This document shows positions 1 to 9,632 of a DNA stretch of 64,000 nt, piece by piece. The stretch's first letter is position 1. Every line of letters starts with the position of its first letter. Below the pieces are notes generated by a model, which saw nothing but the letters and a program-made list of their open reading frames with translations, had not been told where the DNA came from and did not search any database. The DNA is from Marivita sp. (GTDB lineage: Bacteria; Pseudomonadota; Alphaproteobacteria; Rhodobacterales; Rhodobacteraceae). Made by a program: the position numbers and the translations under genes. The stretch lies in NCBI RefSeq assembly GCF_020055675.1, contig NZ_JAIPUS010000003.1, positions 62,001-126,000 on the forward strand, in the 5' to 3' direction.

Positions 1-1
1 G

Positions 2-649
2 GTTTTCGAGGATCACCACCACAACACGACCGAGCTGATCAGCTTTGATCCCGATACCATCGAACTCTCGGTGACCAGCGAAGGCGATGTCGAGATCGAG
101 GAGAATGTCGGCATCCTCGGCGCGCATCATGGCCCTGCGCCACTGTGGCTCTACCAGATGCCCACCGCGCGCACGCAGGTTGGAGCGGGCACACGCGTGC
201 TGGTGCGTGACATCGTCTCCGCGCCCGGTATCCCCGATTTGCACGCGCTGTCGGCACGGATTTGCGAAACTGTGACCTTTACCCTGGGCGCGTCCGAGCC
301 GAGCTGGTCCGCCGAAGACGCGATTTCGGCTGGAAAGGGGGTGTGTCAGGACCACACGCATATCTTCATTGCTTGCGCACGGGCCATGGGGCTTCCGGCC
401 CGGTATGTCTCGGGGTACCTGATGCTGAACGAGTCCACGGTTCAGGAGGCGATGCACGCTTGGGCCGAGGCCTATGTCGACGGGCTTGGTTGGGTCGGTT
501 TCGACGTATCGAACGGGATCTCCCCGGACACACGTTACGTTCGCGTCGCGACAGGGCTGGACTATTCCGATGCGGCACCGATATCTGGGACCCGAATTGG
601 CGGGTCCGGCGAGGTGCTGGACGTCCGCATCAATGTGGTTCAGCAATAG
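2..649 (+). CDS. Transglutaminase-like domain protein (5' truncated by window edge)
   Basis: Open frame runs from the window start; GKGVCQDHTHIFIACARAMGLPARYVSGYL and EAMHAWAEAYVDGLGWVGFD match the transglutaminase-like Cys/His/Asp core; adjacent to an Anbu-type gene. Confidence 0.88.
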   Translation, partial: VFEDHHHNTTELISFDPDTIELSVTSEGDVEIEENVGILGAHHGPAPLWLYQMPTARTQVGAGTRVLVRDIVSAPGIPDLHALSARICETVTFTLGASEPSWSAEDAISAGKGVCQDHTHIFIACARAMGLPARYVSGYLMLNESTVQEAMHAWAEAYVDGLGWVGFDVSNGISPDTRYVRVATGLDYSDAAPISGTRIGGSGEVLDVRINVVQQ

Positions 650-658
650 GAATACCGC

Positions 659-1399
659 GTGACATATTGCGTTGGAATGATGCTGCGCAGCGGCCTGGTC
701 TTCATGTCCGACACACGGACCAACGCCGGTCTGGACAATATCTCGACCTTCAAGAAGATGACGATCTGGGAGGACCCCGGTGAGCGCGTCCTGACGCTGA
801 TGTCGGCGGGCAATCTGGCCACCACCCAAGCGGTTGTCAGCCTGCTGGAAGAGCGCAGCAAACAGCCCGAGGACCGCGAGCCGTCACTGATGAAGGCACC
901 GTCGATGTTCCAGGCGGCCTGCATGGTGGGAGACACGCTGCGCGAGGTGATCCAGGATCTTGCCAAGGGCGGCCAGCGCGCTGACAGCAACTTTGACGCG
1001 ACCCTGATCCTGGGTGGTCAGATCGGGGACAGCCCGCCGCGTCTCTTTCTGATCTACCCGGCCGGCAATTTCATCGAGGCCGGCACGGATACGCCTTTCT
1101 TCCAGATCGGGGAGATCAAATATGGCCGCCCGATCCTGGTGCGGGCCTATGATCCGGATCTGACATTCGCCAATGCGCTCAAGCTCTTGCTGGTCAGTTT
1201 TGATTCGACCCTCAAGGCCAATCTTTCGGTCGGCGCGCCTTTGGATTATTTCTGCTACCGGACGGACAGTTTGAAGGTCGACACAGTCGGCCGTGTCGAA
1301 CCGGACAACCCGGAATTCCAGGCAATCTCGACCCAATGGGGCAACGCGCTCAAGCAAGCCCTCGACACGTTGCCGGACGTGACCCTTACCAGTAACTAA
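659..1399 (+). CDS. Anbu-type proteasome-like Ntn hydrolase (ancestral beta subunit)
   Basis: N-terminus MTYCVGMMLRSGLVFMSDTRTNAGLDNISTFKKM with Thr after Met, typical of Anbu peptidases; follows transglutaminase gene. Confidence 0.88.
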   Translation: MTYCVGMMLRSGLVFMSDTRTNAGLDNISTFKKMTIWEDPGERVLTLMSAGNLATTQAVVSLLEERSKQPEDREPSLMKAPSMFQAACMVGDTLREVIQDLAKGGQRADSNFDATLILGGQIGDSPPRLFLIYPAGNFIEAGTDTPFFQIGEIKYGRPILVRAYDPDLTFANALKLLLVSFDSTLKANLSVGAPLDYFCYRTDSLKVDTVGRVEPDNPEFQAISTQWGNALKQALDTLPDVTLTSN

Positions 1400-1423
1400 T
1401 CCCTTGCGTCGGAAGGAACCATC

Positions 1424-2377
1424 ATGACGACACATCCTGTAATCTGCGTTGGCGGCGAAAACCTTATCGACCATGTGACCCGCGATGGCGCGCAATCGGC
1501 TTTGGCCGGCGGGTCCCCGTTCAACGTGGCGATGGCGCTGGGCCGGCAGCAGGCGGATGTGCGCTATGTCACCCCGATTTCGACCGATTCCTGGGGCGAT
1601 CATTTGGCAGACACGCTGAAGTCTTCGAATGTCACGCTCAGCGGCGGGCGCAGCGATGCCCCGACAACCATCGCACGGGTGACGGTGCGCGATGGCATCC
1701 CGGACTATCGGTTCGAACGCGATGGAACCGCCGAACGCACTGTCACGCCGGCATTCTTGCAAGAGGTGATCCCGGCGGACACGGCGGCGCTGCACACGGG
1801 GTCGCTTGCCCTGACGATGGGGGCGGATGCCGAGGCGTGGGAGACAACCTGCGCAGCAGCGTTCGATAGCGGAACGCTCGTGTCATTGGACCCGAATGTG
1901 CGGATATCCGTGGTCGCCGATGTCGAAAGCTACCGCGCCCGGATCGGTCGGATGTTGGAAAAGACCAATCTTCTCAAACTGAGCGATGAAGATCTCGGTG
2001 ATTTGTATCCCGACATGACGCAGCAGGGGGCGCTCGATCTGCTGCGCAAGACAACCGCGGCGAACCTCGTCGTGATGACGAAAGGACCGGATGGTGCCGA
2101 AGCCTGGTGCGGCGACATCCATGTCAAGGCGCCCGCACCACGTGTGCCCGGACTTGTCGATACCGTTGGCGCGGGGGACACGTTCATGGCCACGCTGTTG
2201 GCGGGTCTCGCGCGGATCGGGGCACTGTCGCAAGACGGGGTGGGCACATTGACCCAGGCCCAGGTCGCGGATCTTGTCGGTCGCGCCGGACGGGCCGCCG
2301 CGATCAATTGCAGCCGCGCCGGATGCAACCCGCCGACATTGGACGAACTGGAGTGCGCCCTGTCGGACGCGGGGTGA
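1424..2377 (+). CDS. PfkB-family carbohydrate kinase (fructokinase-like)
   Basis: ICVGGENLIDHV N-terminus, GGSPFNVAMALGR and C-terminal DTVGAGDTFMATLLAGL PfkB signature. Confidence 0.9.
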   Translation: MTTHPVICVGGENLIDHVTRDGAQSALAGGSPFNVAMALGRQQADVRYVTPISTDSWGDHLADTLKSSNVTLSGGRSDAPTTIARVTVRDGIPDYRFERDGTAERTVTPAFLQEVIPADTAALHTGSLALTMGADAEAWETTCAAAFDSGTLVSLDPNVRISVVADVESYRARIGRMLEKTNLLKLSDEDLGDLYPDMTQQGALDLLRKTTAANLVVMTKGPDGAEAWCGDIHVKAPAPRVPGLVDTVGAGDTFMATLLAGLARIGALSQDGVGTLTQAQVADLVGRAGRAAAINCSRAGCNPPTLDELECALSDAG

Positions 2378-2401
2378 TCCTTGGTCCCGGGGGGCGCGGC
2401 G

Positions 2402-2704
2402 CTATAGTGACAACCGCCGTTCCCGTGCGCCGCCGCGCCGCCGTGGTTTCGGCAGGGCAAGATCGAGCGGCTGCATCGGTGCATCCAGCGACTGTTTCAA
2501 CAACGCACGAAACTCTGCAACCGCAGGATCGGTCGCCTCGAACGGGGCCGCCGCCATATAGGCGCAGGTCGCCTCGGTCAGGTAACAGGCATCGCCAGGC
2601 AGCCCGTCAAGCCATTGCATGTAGCCAAGCTGGCCGATCTCGCGCGCCCGCTCTGGCGTGGTTGGATTGACCTGCAACTGGGTCAAGGTTCGTTCGATAG
2701 ACAT
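2402..2704 (-). CDS. Small uncharacterised protein downstream of a cobalamin riboswitch
   Basis: ORF MSIERTLTQLQVNPTTPERAREIGQLGYMQWLDGLPGDACYLTEA..., preceded by GGAGGG SD-like sequence; only gene between the riboswitch and convergent pfkB-type gene. Confidence 0.75.
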   Translation of the reverse strand: MSIERTLTQLQVNPTTPERAREIGQLGYMQWLDGLPGDACYLTEATCAYMAAAPFEATDPAVAEFRALLKQSLDAPMQPLDLALPKPRRRGGARERRLSL

Positions 2705-2815
2705 GACAGCACCCTCCGCACAAGGGCGAATGGCACACAAGAGAGACGGAGCCTGGGCGCCCGACGCGCCGCGCGGATCGTCCTCCGGTGCACCCCGCCC
2801 GGGTTCAGTTCTTTC

Positions 2816-2990
2816 ATGATGGCAGGTCTCCTGACTCGCGGGTCGTCATGCCTGTCGCACCTTCCCAGGCTCTTGGCCCAGTGGTTTTGCGCGATGCACT
2901 TGCCGCTCACAGTTGCGGGGGCAGTCACGGATTTTCACCGTATTCCCTTTTGGGCCGACACGCGGTGCCAGCCACCATCGCCAACAGTCT
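2816..2990 (-). promoter_or_regulatory. Cobalamin (B12/AdoCbl) riboswitch
   Basis: On - strand: GGGAATACGGTGAAAATCCGTGACTGCCCCCGCAACTGTGA...GCCTGGGAAGG...GACCCGCGAGTCAGGAGACCTGCCATC, which contains the conserved core and B12 box. Confidence 0.95.
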
Positions 2991-3244
2991 TCCAGAAGAG
3001 CCGCCACGGCGCAAACCGAATATCGGGATATGTACAATTCGACGCATCCCGGGTCCGCGAAAGACCTTATTAAAGGTTTGGCACGAAAACTGGGCGGGAG
3101 AAAGGCGGAAGCGCCTTATTCAAACCAATACCAAGGAGAGGTGTCCGGATGCCCGCACTGCTGTCAATACTCCAGCTCTTTCGCTACCTGATTGGCTTGC
3201 GCGGGGCCGCCCGACCGGGCCGGGCCGCCCCGCGTGATCACGTG

Positions 3245-6200
3245 TTACACCAGCGGCGTGTCCGCGATCCCGACAAGCTGCATCAGGAACCCGTCATCTG
3301 CCCCGGACAGGATATCGGCATAAACTGCATCAGTCTGATCGAACCCGGCCTGCGTGCTGGTCGCCGAGCCATCGAACCCCTGCATGAGCAGGGCCGCGTC
3401 CTCCACGTCGGACATACCGCGCGTGATGGCAAAATGGCCGCCCAGCAAGACCTTGTTGGCAAGATACGCCGCATCCACCGCACCGCCGGTATCTGCCTTG
3501 GCGCCCGATATGACAGACTGGATGAAGGTTGGCGGCGTGACGGGGCCAGCACCTTCCAATTGGTCGAGCCAATACGCCATCCCGACGGCATCCGGCGCGC
3601 GGCCCAGTACGTTCTGGTAGACCGTTTGCACAAATTCCGGCAAATCCTCCAAATCGCCGTAGAGCGCACGGGTTTCCGGCTGGTCAAAGAAATGCCCGGC
3701 GATTTCAGTCAGGCTCATTCCGCCGGCCATCTGGTCGCCCCAATAGAACAGGCCAATGGCATCGGGGGCCCTGTTGAAATACGCAATATAAAGCTCGGTC
3801 AGCGCCGCCATCGACGCGGCGTCCAGATCGGCCATGCCATCGAACAGTTCGATCGGCATTCCGCTGTCGCCGAACGGGGCGATTTCCTGCCCGAAATCCA
3901 GGGTGTCGACATCGCGAAGGGTCATATTGGAATCGGTGGCCCTGTGTTCCACCCGGATGATGTCGTCCTCGAAACGAACAGTGTATCCGCTCTGGTGTCC
4001 GTCAAAGACCGCGGTCTGCAGACCTGTGGCCCCATCGATGCTGCCAGATGCATCATCGGACGTGATGCGATCCTCGTCGTTGCCGGGCGTCGCGATCCGC
4101 TGATTGTCGGCGCCACTGTCTGAGCTTGGGTCAGCCTGATCCTGGTACGGATTGACAATCGGGTTCGGCAAGGGCCCCTGAGTGCGATCCTCGATCCATT
4201 CGACGATCGCGTCGAGATTTGCAGCAATCGCAGGATGCACGCTGTCGGGAAGTGACAAGTCCCGGGGCGGCGTTTCACCAAAGACGGTTGCATAATGCAG
4301 CATCGACGCCAGGAAGTAGAGCGTGGGAGTGCCATGCGGTGCATCGTCGATATACAAATCAGTCGGTCCAAGCCCTGTCAGGCCAAGAGACGGATCGTCG
4401 AGCATGGCCGCAACCTCTGGGCCGACGCTGATATGGCGGACATCCAGATCAGGGCGGGCGCTTCGAATTTCCTCGGTCAGCGACACCCACCAATCATGCC
4501 ACTCGCCCATCATGTAGGATTCCCAGGCGGCGACCTCTGCTGCGCTGGGCGGGAAAGAGGAGATGAAACCCGCCAGGTGCGGCCAGGTTTCGTAGATATT
4601 GATCGCGGCGCCGGGCGCGCGGCTTTCGGCCCATTCGATGATCCGGAGCGCCGACTCCACTGGCGATGTGCTCGGATCGATCCAGTAGGGGGTGTCGGGT
4701 GATTGACCCTGAACGAAGTTCACCGCGGAAATCGTGATCTGGTTGAACTCTGCATCGGCAAAGCTCTGGCCGGTATCGGGGTCCCAGGCCTCGCGGACCG
4801 TGGGCAGGGTGATATGCGGATCGGGGGGAAGATCGTCATGCAGTGTCAGCATGCCCGTTTGCAGTGCGGTGGCATATGAATGGCCCGCCGACTCCGCCAT
4901 TTTCGTCACCCAATGTGCAACAGAAAGCTCCGGGTTGCCCACCGCCCAGACATAATGGCTGTTGCCGAACACATATTCGCGCACGTCGTCCGATGGGGCG
5001 GGCGGGTTCGGGTTCGGGGCCAGATCGGGAACGGGATCAGGATCGGCGTCTGTCTGCGGTACCGGGTCAGGCTCGGCGACCGGCGTTTGATCGGGCGCGG
5101 GATCGAAATCCGCATCGGGTATGGGCGCGGGACCAAAGTCGACCGGCTGGGATGCCCAGGTGCCGTCTTTCATGTGGTCCGGGGCAGGGTGGTCGCGCAT
5201 GAAATCGACCACGGCATCGTGCCGCGGCGTGGAGTCGTCAAGATGGCGCAGCAATCCCCAGCTGCCCCATTTCGTTGGCTCCGAGACATCGACGAAGGCG
5301 TTGAAGAGCGTCCCGCCTGCGGCTTCCCAGCCGTCGAGCAACTCGGCATAAAGCTCGCCCATGCCATCCGAAAAATTCAGGTGGATGAAGAAATCGGTCA
5401 GGCGGTCATTGTCCACCCAGGCGCCAACACCCGCCACATGCGTGCCGCCTTCGTACATGACAAGGTCCAGCCCACGGGAATCGGCCACCGATTTGTGATA
5501 GCGGAACATCTCGAACAGGCCTTGCAACGAATCGTCTGAATTGCCGGAGATCGATCCGTCCCGCAATTCGCGCATGGCCATATCGACCGCCAGATCATAG
5601 CGATGTTCGGCGATATAAGCATCCGCCGCCGCACCGTTCAGGCCTCGTGCCGCGGCGTCCTGCCGGGCTTGCGTTTCGCTTTCAGAGATCCAGTCAAGGA
5701 CCATGTTGGCCTTGGCATCCGTGCCTAGGCTGTTGCCGAAATACCCGGTGATCGCATAGGTGTCGAAGGATTGATACGGTGCGGCGTTTGCTCCGCTCAG
5801 GGCCTGCCAGGCCGGGGCGTCCAACATCGAGTTCTCCAGCCCCGGCCAATAGGTGTGCGTCGCCAGAACCTTGACCAAGTGATCTTCGGCACCGGCGTAG
5901 ACGTCGTCGAGAACGCGTGCCATTTCCGCAGAGCGCGCCCCGTATTCCTGCATCCAGCCATCCCCGAGGTCCTGCCCGAACCGGGCGCGGGCCGCGTCGG
6001 CCGAATCCGTCGCCTGGTCGAACATCCAGTTCCAGACCTCGTTCGAAAACTCGTAATGCGCGCGCAAATCGGGGTTGAGGGCGTCGCGCACATAGCTTGC
6101 GAACTCGCGGATATAGGCCTCGTCCGCGTGAAACGGCATATTGAACCAGGGCTCTGTCCCGGTTGCGTTGGCCAGCGCGACCATCACCGACAAAGGCACA

Positions 6201-6865
6201 CCGGAATTGTAGGTGTAATCGTTCTGCTGCGGCTGTTCCGACCAGTTTCGGATGGTTGAATTGTTGGTTTCTTGCCAATCCATGAAACGCAGCGCATGGG
6301 ACTCGGCGATGACGTCCAGCCAAAGCGGATTGAACATCTGTCCCGCCTCGTAGGCCGGGATGTGCTCTTGCTTTACCACCTCGATATTGCGCAGGTAATC
6401 CCCGGTGTTCTGCGGATCGGTCGACCGGATCGCAATCACCACCATGCCGTTTCCGGTCGGTTGATGATCGAACCAGATCTCGCCATCGGTTCGGGATACG
6501 ATTTCGGCACCGGAGACGCCGATGTCGCCCGCGCCGTCATAGCTCAGCCGGTAAAGCCCGGCGGTCGAGCTGGCAGCGGCCGGCATCTCGGTGAGGATGA
6601 GGGTCTGGACCTGCTCAATATCGTCGGGAATTCGGGTCAGCCAGCCATTTTCATCCAGTAGCCCCATCGCCTCGAAATCCGCCTCGCGATAGGCGCCCCA
6701 TTGTCCATCTGCATTTCCCGACCAGGGACGGGCGGTTTTGAAGACATCGAGGAACGGCTGCTGTACGCTCCAATCAACGATCCCCCGAAGTCCAATGGCC
6801 ATCGCTGCCGCAGAAGTTTGCGTTCCGAAAACGTCGGTCAAGGGTTCCATGCCCACTCCACTCAT
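3245..6865 (-). CDS. Large modular protein: clan GH-A-like glycosidase region, Asp/Pro linker, SGNH-like region, C-terminal DUF4214
   Basis: 1206-aa ORF; HYEFSNEVWNWMF and LVMYEGGTH (GH-A-like acid/base and nucleophile contexts); FGNSHY and DSVHP (SGNH block I/V-like); ELYIAYFNRAPDAIGLFYWGDQMAGG repeats (DUF4214). Confidence 0.8.
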   Translation of the reverse strand: MSGVGMEPLTDVFGTQTSAAAMAIGLRGIVDWSVQQPFLDVFKTARPWSGNADGQWGAYREADFEAMGLLDENGWLTRIPDDIEQVQTLILTEMPAAASSTAGLYRLSYDGAGDIGVSGAEIVSRTDGEIWFDHQPTGNGMVVIAIRSTDPQNTGDYLRNIEVVKQEHIPAYEAGQMFNPLWLDVIAESHALRFMDWQETNNSTIRNWSEQPQQNDYTYNSGVPLSVMVALANATGTEPWFNMPFHADEAYIREFASYVRDALNPDLRAHYEFSNEVWNWMFDQATDSADAARARFGQDLGDGWMQEYGARSAEMARVLDDVYAGAEDHLVKVLATHTYWPGLENSMLDAPAWQALSGANAAPYQSFDTYAITGYFGNSLGTDAKANMVLDWISESETQARQDAAARGLNGAAADAYIAEHRYDLAVDMAMRELRDGSISGNSDDSLQGLFEMFRYHKSVADSRGLDLVMYEGGTHVAGVGAWVDNDRLTDFFIHLNFSDGMGELYAELLDGWEAAGGTLFNAFVDVSEPTKWGSWGLLRHLDDSTPRHDAVVDFMRDHPAPDHMKDGTWASQPVDFGPAPIPDADFDPAPDQTPVAEPDPVPQTDADPDPVPDLAPNPNPPAPSDDVREYVFGNSHYVWAVGNPELSVAHWVTKMAESAGHSYATALQTGMLTLHDDLPPDPHITLPTVREAWDPDTGQSFADAEFNQITISAVNFVQGQSPDTPYWIDPSTSPVESALRIIEWAESRAPGAAINIYETWPHLAGFISSFPPSAAEVAAWESYMMGEWHDWWVSLTEEIRSARPDLDVRHISVGPEVAAMLDDPSLGLTGLGPTDLYIDDAPHGTPTLYFLASMLHYATVFGETPPRDLSLPDSVHPAIAANLDAIVEWIEDRTQGPLPNPIVNPYQDQADPSSDSGADNQRIATPGNDEDRITSDDASGSIDGATGLQTAVFDGHQSGYTVRFEDDIIRVEHRATDSNMTLRDVDTLDFGQEIAPFGDSGMPIELFDGMADLDAASMAALTELYIAYFNRAPDAIGLFYWGDQMAGGMSLTEIAGHFFDQPETRALYGDLEDLPEFVQTVYQNVLGRAPDAVGMAYWLDQLEGAGPVTPPTFIQSVISGAKADTGGAVDAAYLANKVLLGGHFAITRGMSDVEDAALLMQGFDGSATSTQAGFDQTDAVYADILSGADDGFLMQLVGIADTPLV

Positions 6866-7198
6866 CCAAATCGCCCCCGCTTCGGGTGATGAGGGGTGGG
6901 GTGTGAACGAGAGCTTAAAGGTCGATTTTGACTAAAACCGTGCCGTCGCCATCAGCCGTGAAAGCGGCGGATCGCCAGGGAAAATCATGTGGAGTGACAT
7001 GGGTTTGACCGTATCTGCCACCAGCCAGGGCATGCGGCAGATATCCGGTTCGAAAATAGTGAAACTTCGTATTAAAAATTAATGCTGCCTGCGGGGCCGT
7101 ATTGGCCAACAGGGTAAGCCCGGAACCAGCGCTGGGTCAGATTAGACAGGGACTTCAACGCTGGTCTGGGCCGGTCCGATCGACGTGGTGAACCCGTT

Positions 7199-7615
7199 TC
7201 AAGTGCGCCGCAGCTTGATCACCACATTCACGCTTGAAATTTCGGCCCCGTCGGGGGGGCCAGGAATGCGCGCGATTTCGAGTTCATCGGCTGGCGCATC
7301 GGTCAGACGGCCTTCTTCTTCCCAGAAAAAATGGGGGTGATCATGCGTGTTGGTGTCAAAATAGCTCCGGGCCCCGTCGACGGTCACTTCTTGCATCAAG
7401 CCGGCGTCGCAGAAGGCGCGCAACGTATTGTAGACGGTGGCGAGTGAAACCTGCTCACCCGTGTCCTGAACGGCTGCAAAAAGGCTTTCGGCGGTCACAT
7501 GCCGGTTGTTGCCGTCACCAACGAGCAGGGACGCAAGCGCCACGCGTTGGCGCGTCGGACGAACGCCGCCTTCTGCCAGCCAGTCTGTTCCACGTTCGAT
7601 TGCTGCTGAAGACAT
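7199..7615 (-). CDS. irr: Fur-family iron response regulator Irr
   Basis: GVRPTRQRVALASLL, SLATVYNTLRAFCDAGLMQEV, DTNTHDHPHFFWEEEG; divergent from fabA as in other alphaproteobacteria. Confidence 0.85.
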   Translation of the reverse strand: MSSAAIERGTDWLAEGGVRPTRQRVALASLLVGDGNNRHVTAESLFAAVQDTGEQVSLATVYNTLRAFCDAGLMQEVTVDGARSYFDTNTHDHPHFFWEEEGRLTDAPADELEIARIPGPPDGAEISSVNVVIKLRRT

Positions 7616-7786
7616 GATTAACCCGTGTTTCCTTCTGTCATATATAGAGGGCGATGGCGCCGGATTTCAAACCATTTTCCTGCAGCACCTTGTCTCAGGT
7701 CGCCGTCATGGCGGGCTTGCGCGCGCGTCAGGCCGGGTGCTAGACGGATCGGAATATTGCAAGATGATACGGGAGCCTTGCCCAAT

Positions 7787-8296
7787 ATGACTGATTATCC
7801 ACGCAGTTTTGACCGTGACGAGCTTTTGAAATGCGCGCGGGGTGAGCTGTTCGGGCCGGGCAATGCACAGCTTCCGGAACCGCCGATGCTGATGATGGAT
7901 CGTATCACCGATATTTCGGCGGATGGCGGGGAACACGGCAAAGGCCATGTCGTGGCCGAGTTCGACATCAAGCCAGACCTATGGTTCTTCGAATGTCATT
8001 TCCCCGGCAATCCGATCATGCCGGGATGTCTGGGGCTTGACGGGCTATGGCAGCTGACCGGTTTCAACCTTGGCTGGCGCGGCTGGCAGGGGCGCGGGTA
8101 TGCGCTGGGTGTCGGCGAGGTCAAGCTGACGGGCATGGTGCGGCCGGATCGCAAGATGCTGACCTATTACGTGGATTTCACCAAGGCGGTGCAGACCCGC
8201 AGGTTGACCATGGGTGTCGCCGACGGCCGGGTCGAGGCGGATGGAGAGACCATCTATCAGGTCAAGGACATGAAGGTCGCGCTGTCGGAAACCTGA
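7787..8296 (+). CDS. fabA: 3-hydroxydecanoyl-ACP dehydratase FabA
   Basis: [68 protein letters not shown] active-site region; 169 aa. Confidence 0.97.
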   Translation: MTDYPRSFDRDELLKCARGELFGPGNAQLPEPPMLMMDRITDISADGGEHGKGHVVAEFDIKPDLWFFECHFPGNPIMPGCLGLDGLWQLTGFNLGWRGWQGRGYALGVGEVKLTGMVRPDRKMLTYYVDFTKAVQTRRLTMGVADGRVEADGETIYQVKDMKVALSET

Positions 8297-8400
8297 TATG
8301 TCGCGGCAGTGCGCAGTTCGCAGCGCGGTCGGCATTTGAAGTGCTTGCCCATGCGCCCCACCTTGCCTACACACGCCTGCAACAATTGTAAGGAGCCGTG

Positions 8401-9630
8401 ATGCGCCGTGTCGTCGTGACAGGATTGGGAATTGTTTCATCCATCGGGAACAATACAACGGAAGTGACCGAGAGCCTGAAGGCGGGCCGTTCGGGGATCA
8501 CCGCGAATGCCGAAATGGCGGAACATGGGTTCCGCAGCCAGGTGGCCGGGGCCATCGACCTGGACCTCGCTGATCATGTGGACAAGCGCACCCTGCGCTT
8601 CATGGGGCCCGGTGCCGCCTATGCGCATATCGCGATGGGGCAGGCGATTGCCGATGCCGGTCTGACCCAGGCGGATGTGGTGGACCCGATGACCGGGCTG
8701 ATTGCCGGGTCGGGGGGGCCGTCGACCAGTGCCATGCTGGCGGCACACCAGACAGTGCTCAAGACCGGCGGGACCAAGCGGATCGGTCCGTTTGCCGTGC
8801 CCAAGACGATGTCGTCCACGGTGAGTGCCAATCTCGCCACTGCGTATCAGATCAAGGGGATGAATTTCTCGATCACCAGCGCCTGTTCGACCTCCCTGCA
8901 TTGCATCGGCATGGCGGCGCAGCAGATCGCGCTGGGCGCGCAGGACGTGATGTTCGCGGGCGGTGGCGAAGAGCTGGACTGGACATTGTCGTGCCTGTTC
9001 GACGCGATGGGCGCGATGTCATCGAAATATAACGATACGCCACAGAAAGCGTCACGCGCCTTTGACGAAGGGCGCGACGGGTTCGTCATTTCGGGCGGCG
9101 GTGCGATGGTGGTTCTCGAATCGCTGGATCGGGCCTTGGCGCGCGGGGCCACGATCTATGCCGAAGTCACCGGGTTCTCGGCGACCAGTGACGGGGCCGA
9201 CATGGTCGCGCCGTCCGGCGAGGGCGGGGAGCGCGCCATGCGCGGGGCGCTCAGGACTTTGCCGGAGGGGCGCGCCGTCAGCTATATAAATGCGCATGGC
9301 ACGTCGACCCCGGTGGGCGATGTCGGTGAGATCGAAGCGGTGCGGCGCGTCTTCGGCGACGGATCGACACCGCCGGTCAGTTCGACCAAATCCATGACGG
9401 GCCACAGCCAGGGCGCAACTGGCGCGCAAGAGGCGATCTACTGCCTGCTGGCGTTGCGGGACGATTTCATCATCCCGTCGATCAACGTCGAAACGCTTGA
9501 TCCCGCGCTCAAGCCCCAAGAAATCGCAACGGCACTTGTGGAAAATGCAGGGCTGGATACGGTGATGACCAATTCCTTTGGCTTTGGCGGCACCAACGGG
9601 TCGATGTTGATGTCGAAATACTTGGATTGA
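8401..9630 (+). CDS. fabB: 3-oxoacyl-ACP synthase I (FabB)
   Basis: MRRVVVTGLGIVSSIGNN; ITSACSTSLHCIG nucleophile; NAHGTSTPVGD; KSMTGHSQGATGAQEAIY. Confidence 0.96.
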   Translation: MRRVVVTGLGIVSSIGNNTTEVTESLKAGRSGITANAEMAEHGFRSQVAGAIDLDLADHVDKRTLRFMGPGAAYAHIAMGQAIADAGLTQADVVDPMTGLIAGSGGPSTSAMLAAHQTVLKTGGTKRIGPFAVPKTMSSTVSANLATAYQIKGMNFSITSACSTSLHCIGMAAQQIALGAQDVMFAGGGEELDWTLSCLFDAMGAMSSKYNDTPQKASRAFDEGRDGFVISGGGAMVVLESLDRALARGATIYAEVTGFSATSDGADMVAPSGEGGERAMRGALRTLPEGRAVSYINAHGTSTPVGDVGEIEAVRRVFGDGSTPPVSSTKSMTGHSQGATGAQEAIYCLLALRDDFIIPSINVETLDPALKPQEIATALVENAGLDTVMTNSFGFGGTNGSMLMSKYLD

Positions 9631-9632
9631 GC

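Noticed and set aside
2615-3237. Several + strand ORFs (2615-3073, 2788-3237, 2913-3191)
   Set aside because: They cross the - strand cobalamin riboswitch and show no domain-like sequence.
6915-7109. 64-aa - strand ORF upstream of the giant gene
   Set aside because: Short, no convincing SD or conservation signal; region looks like promoter/leader.
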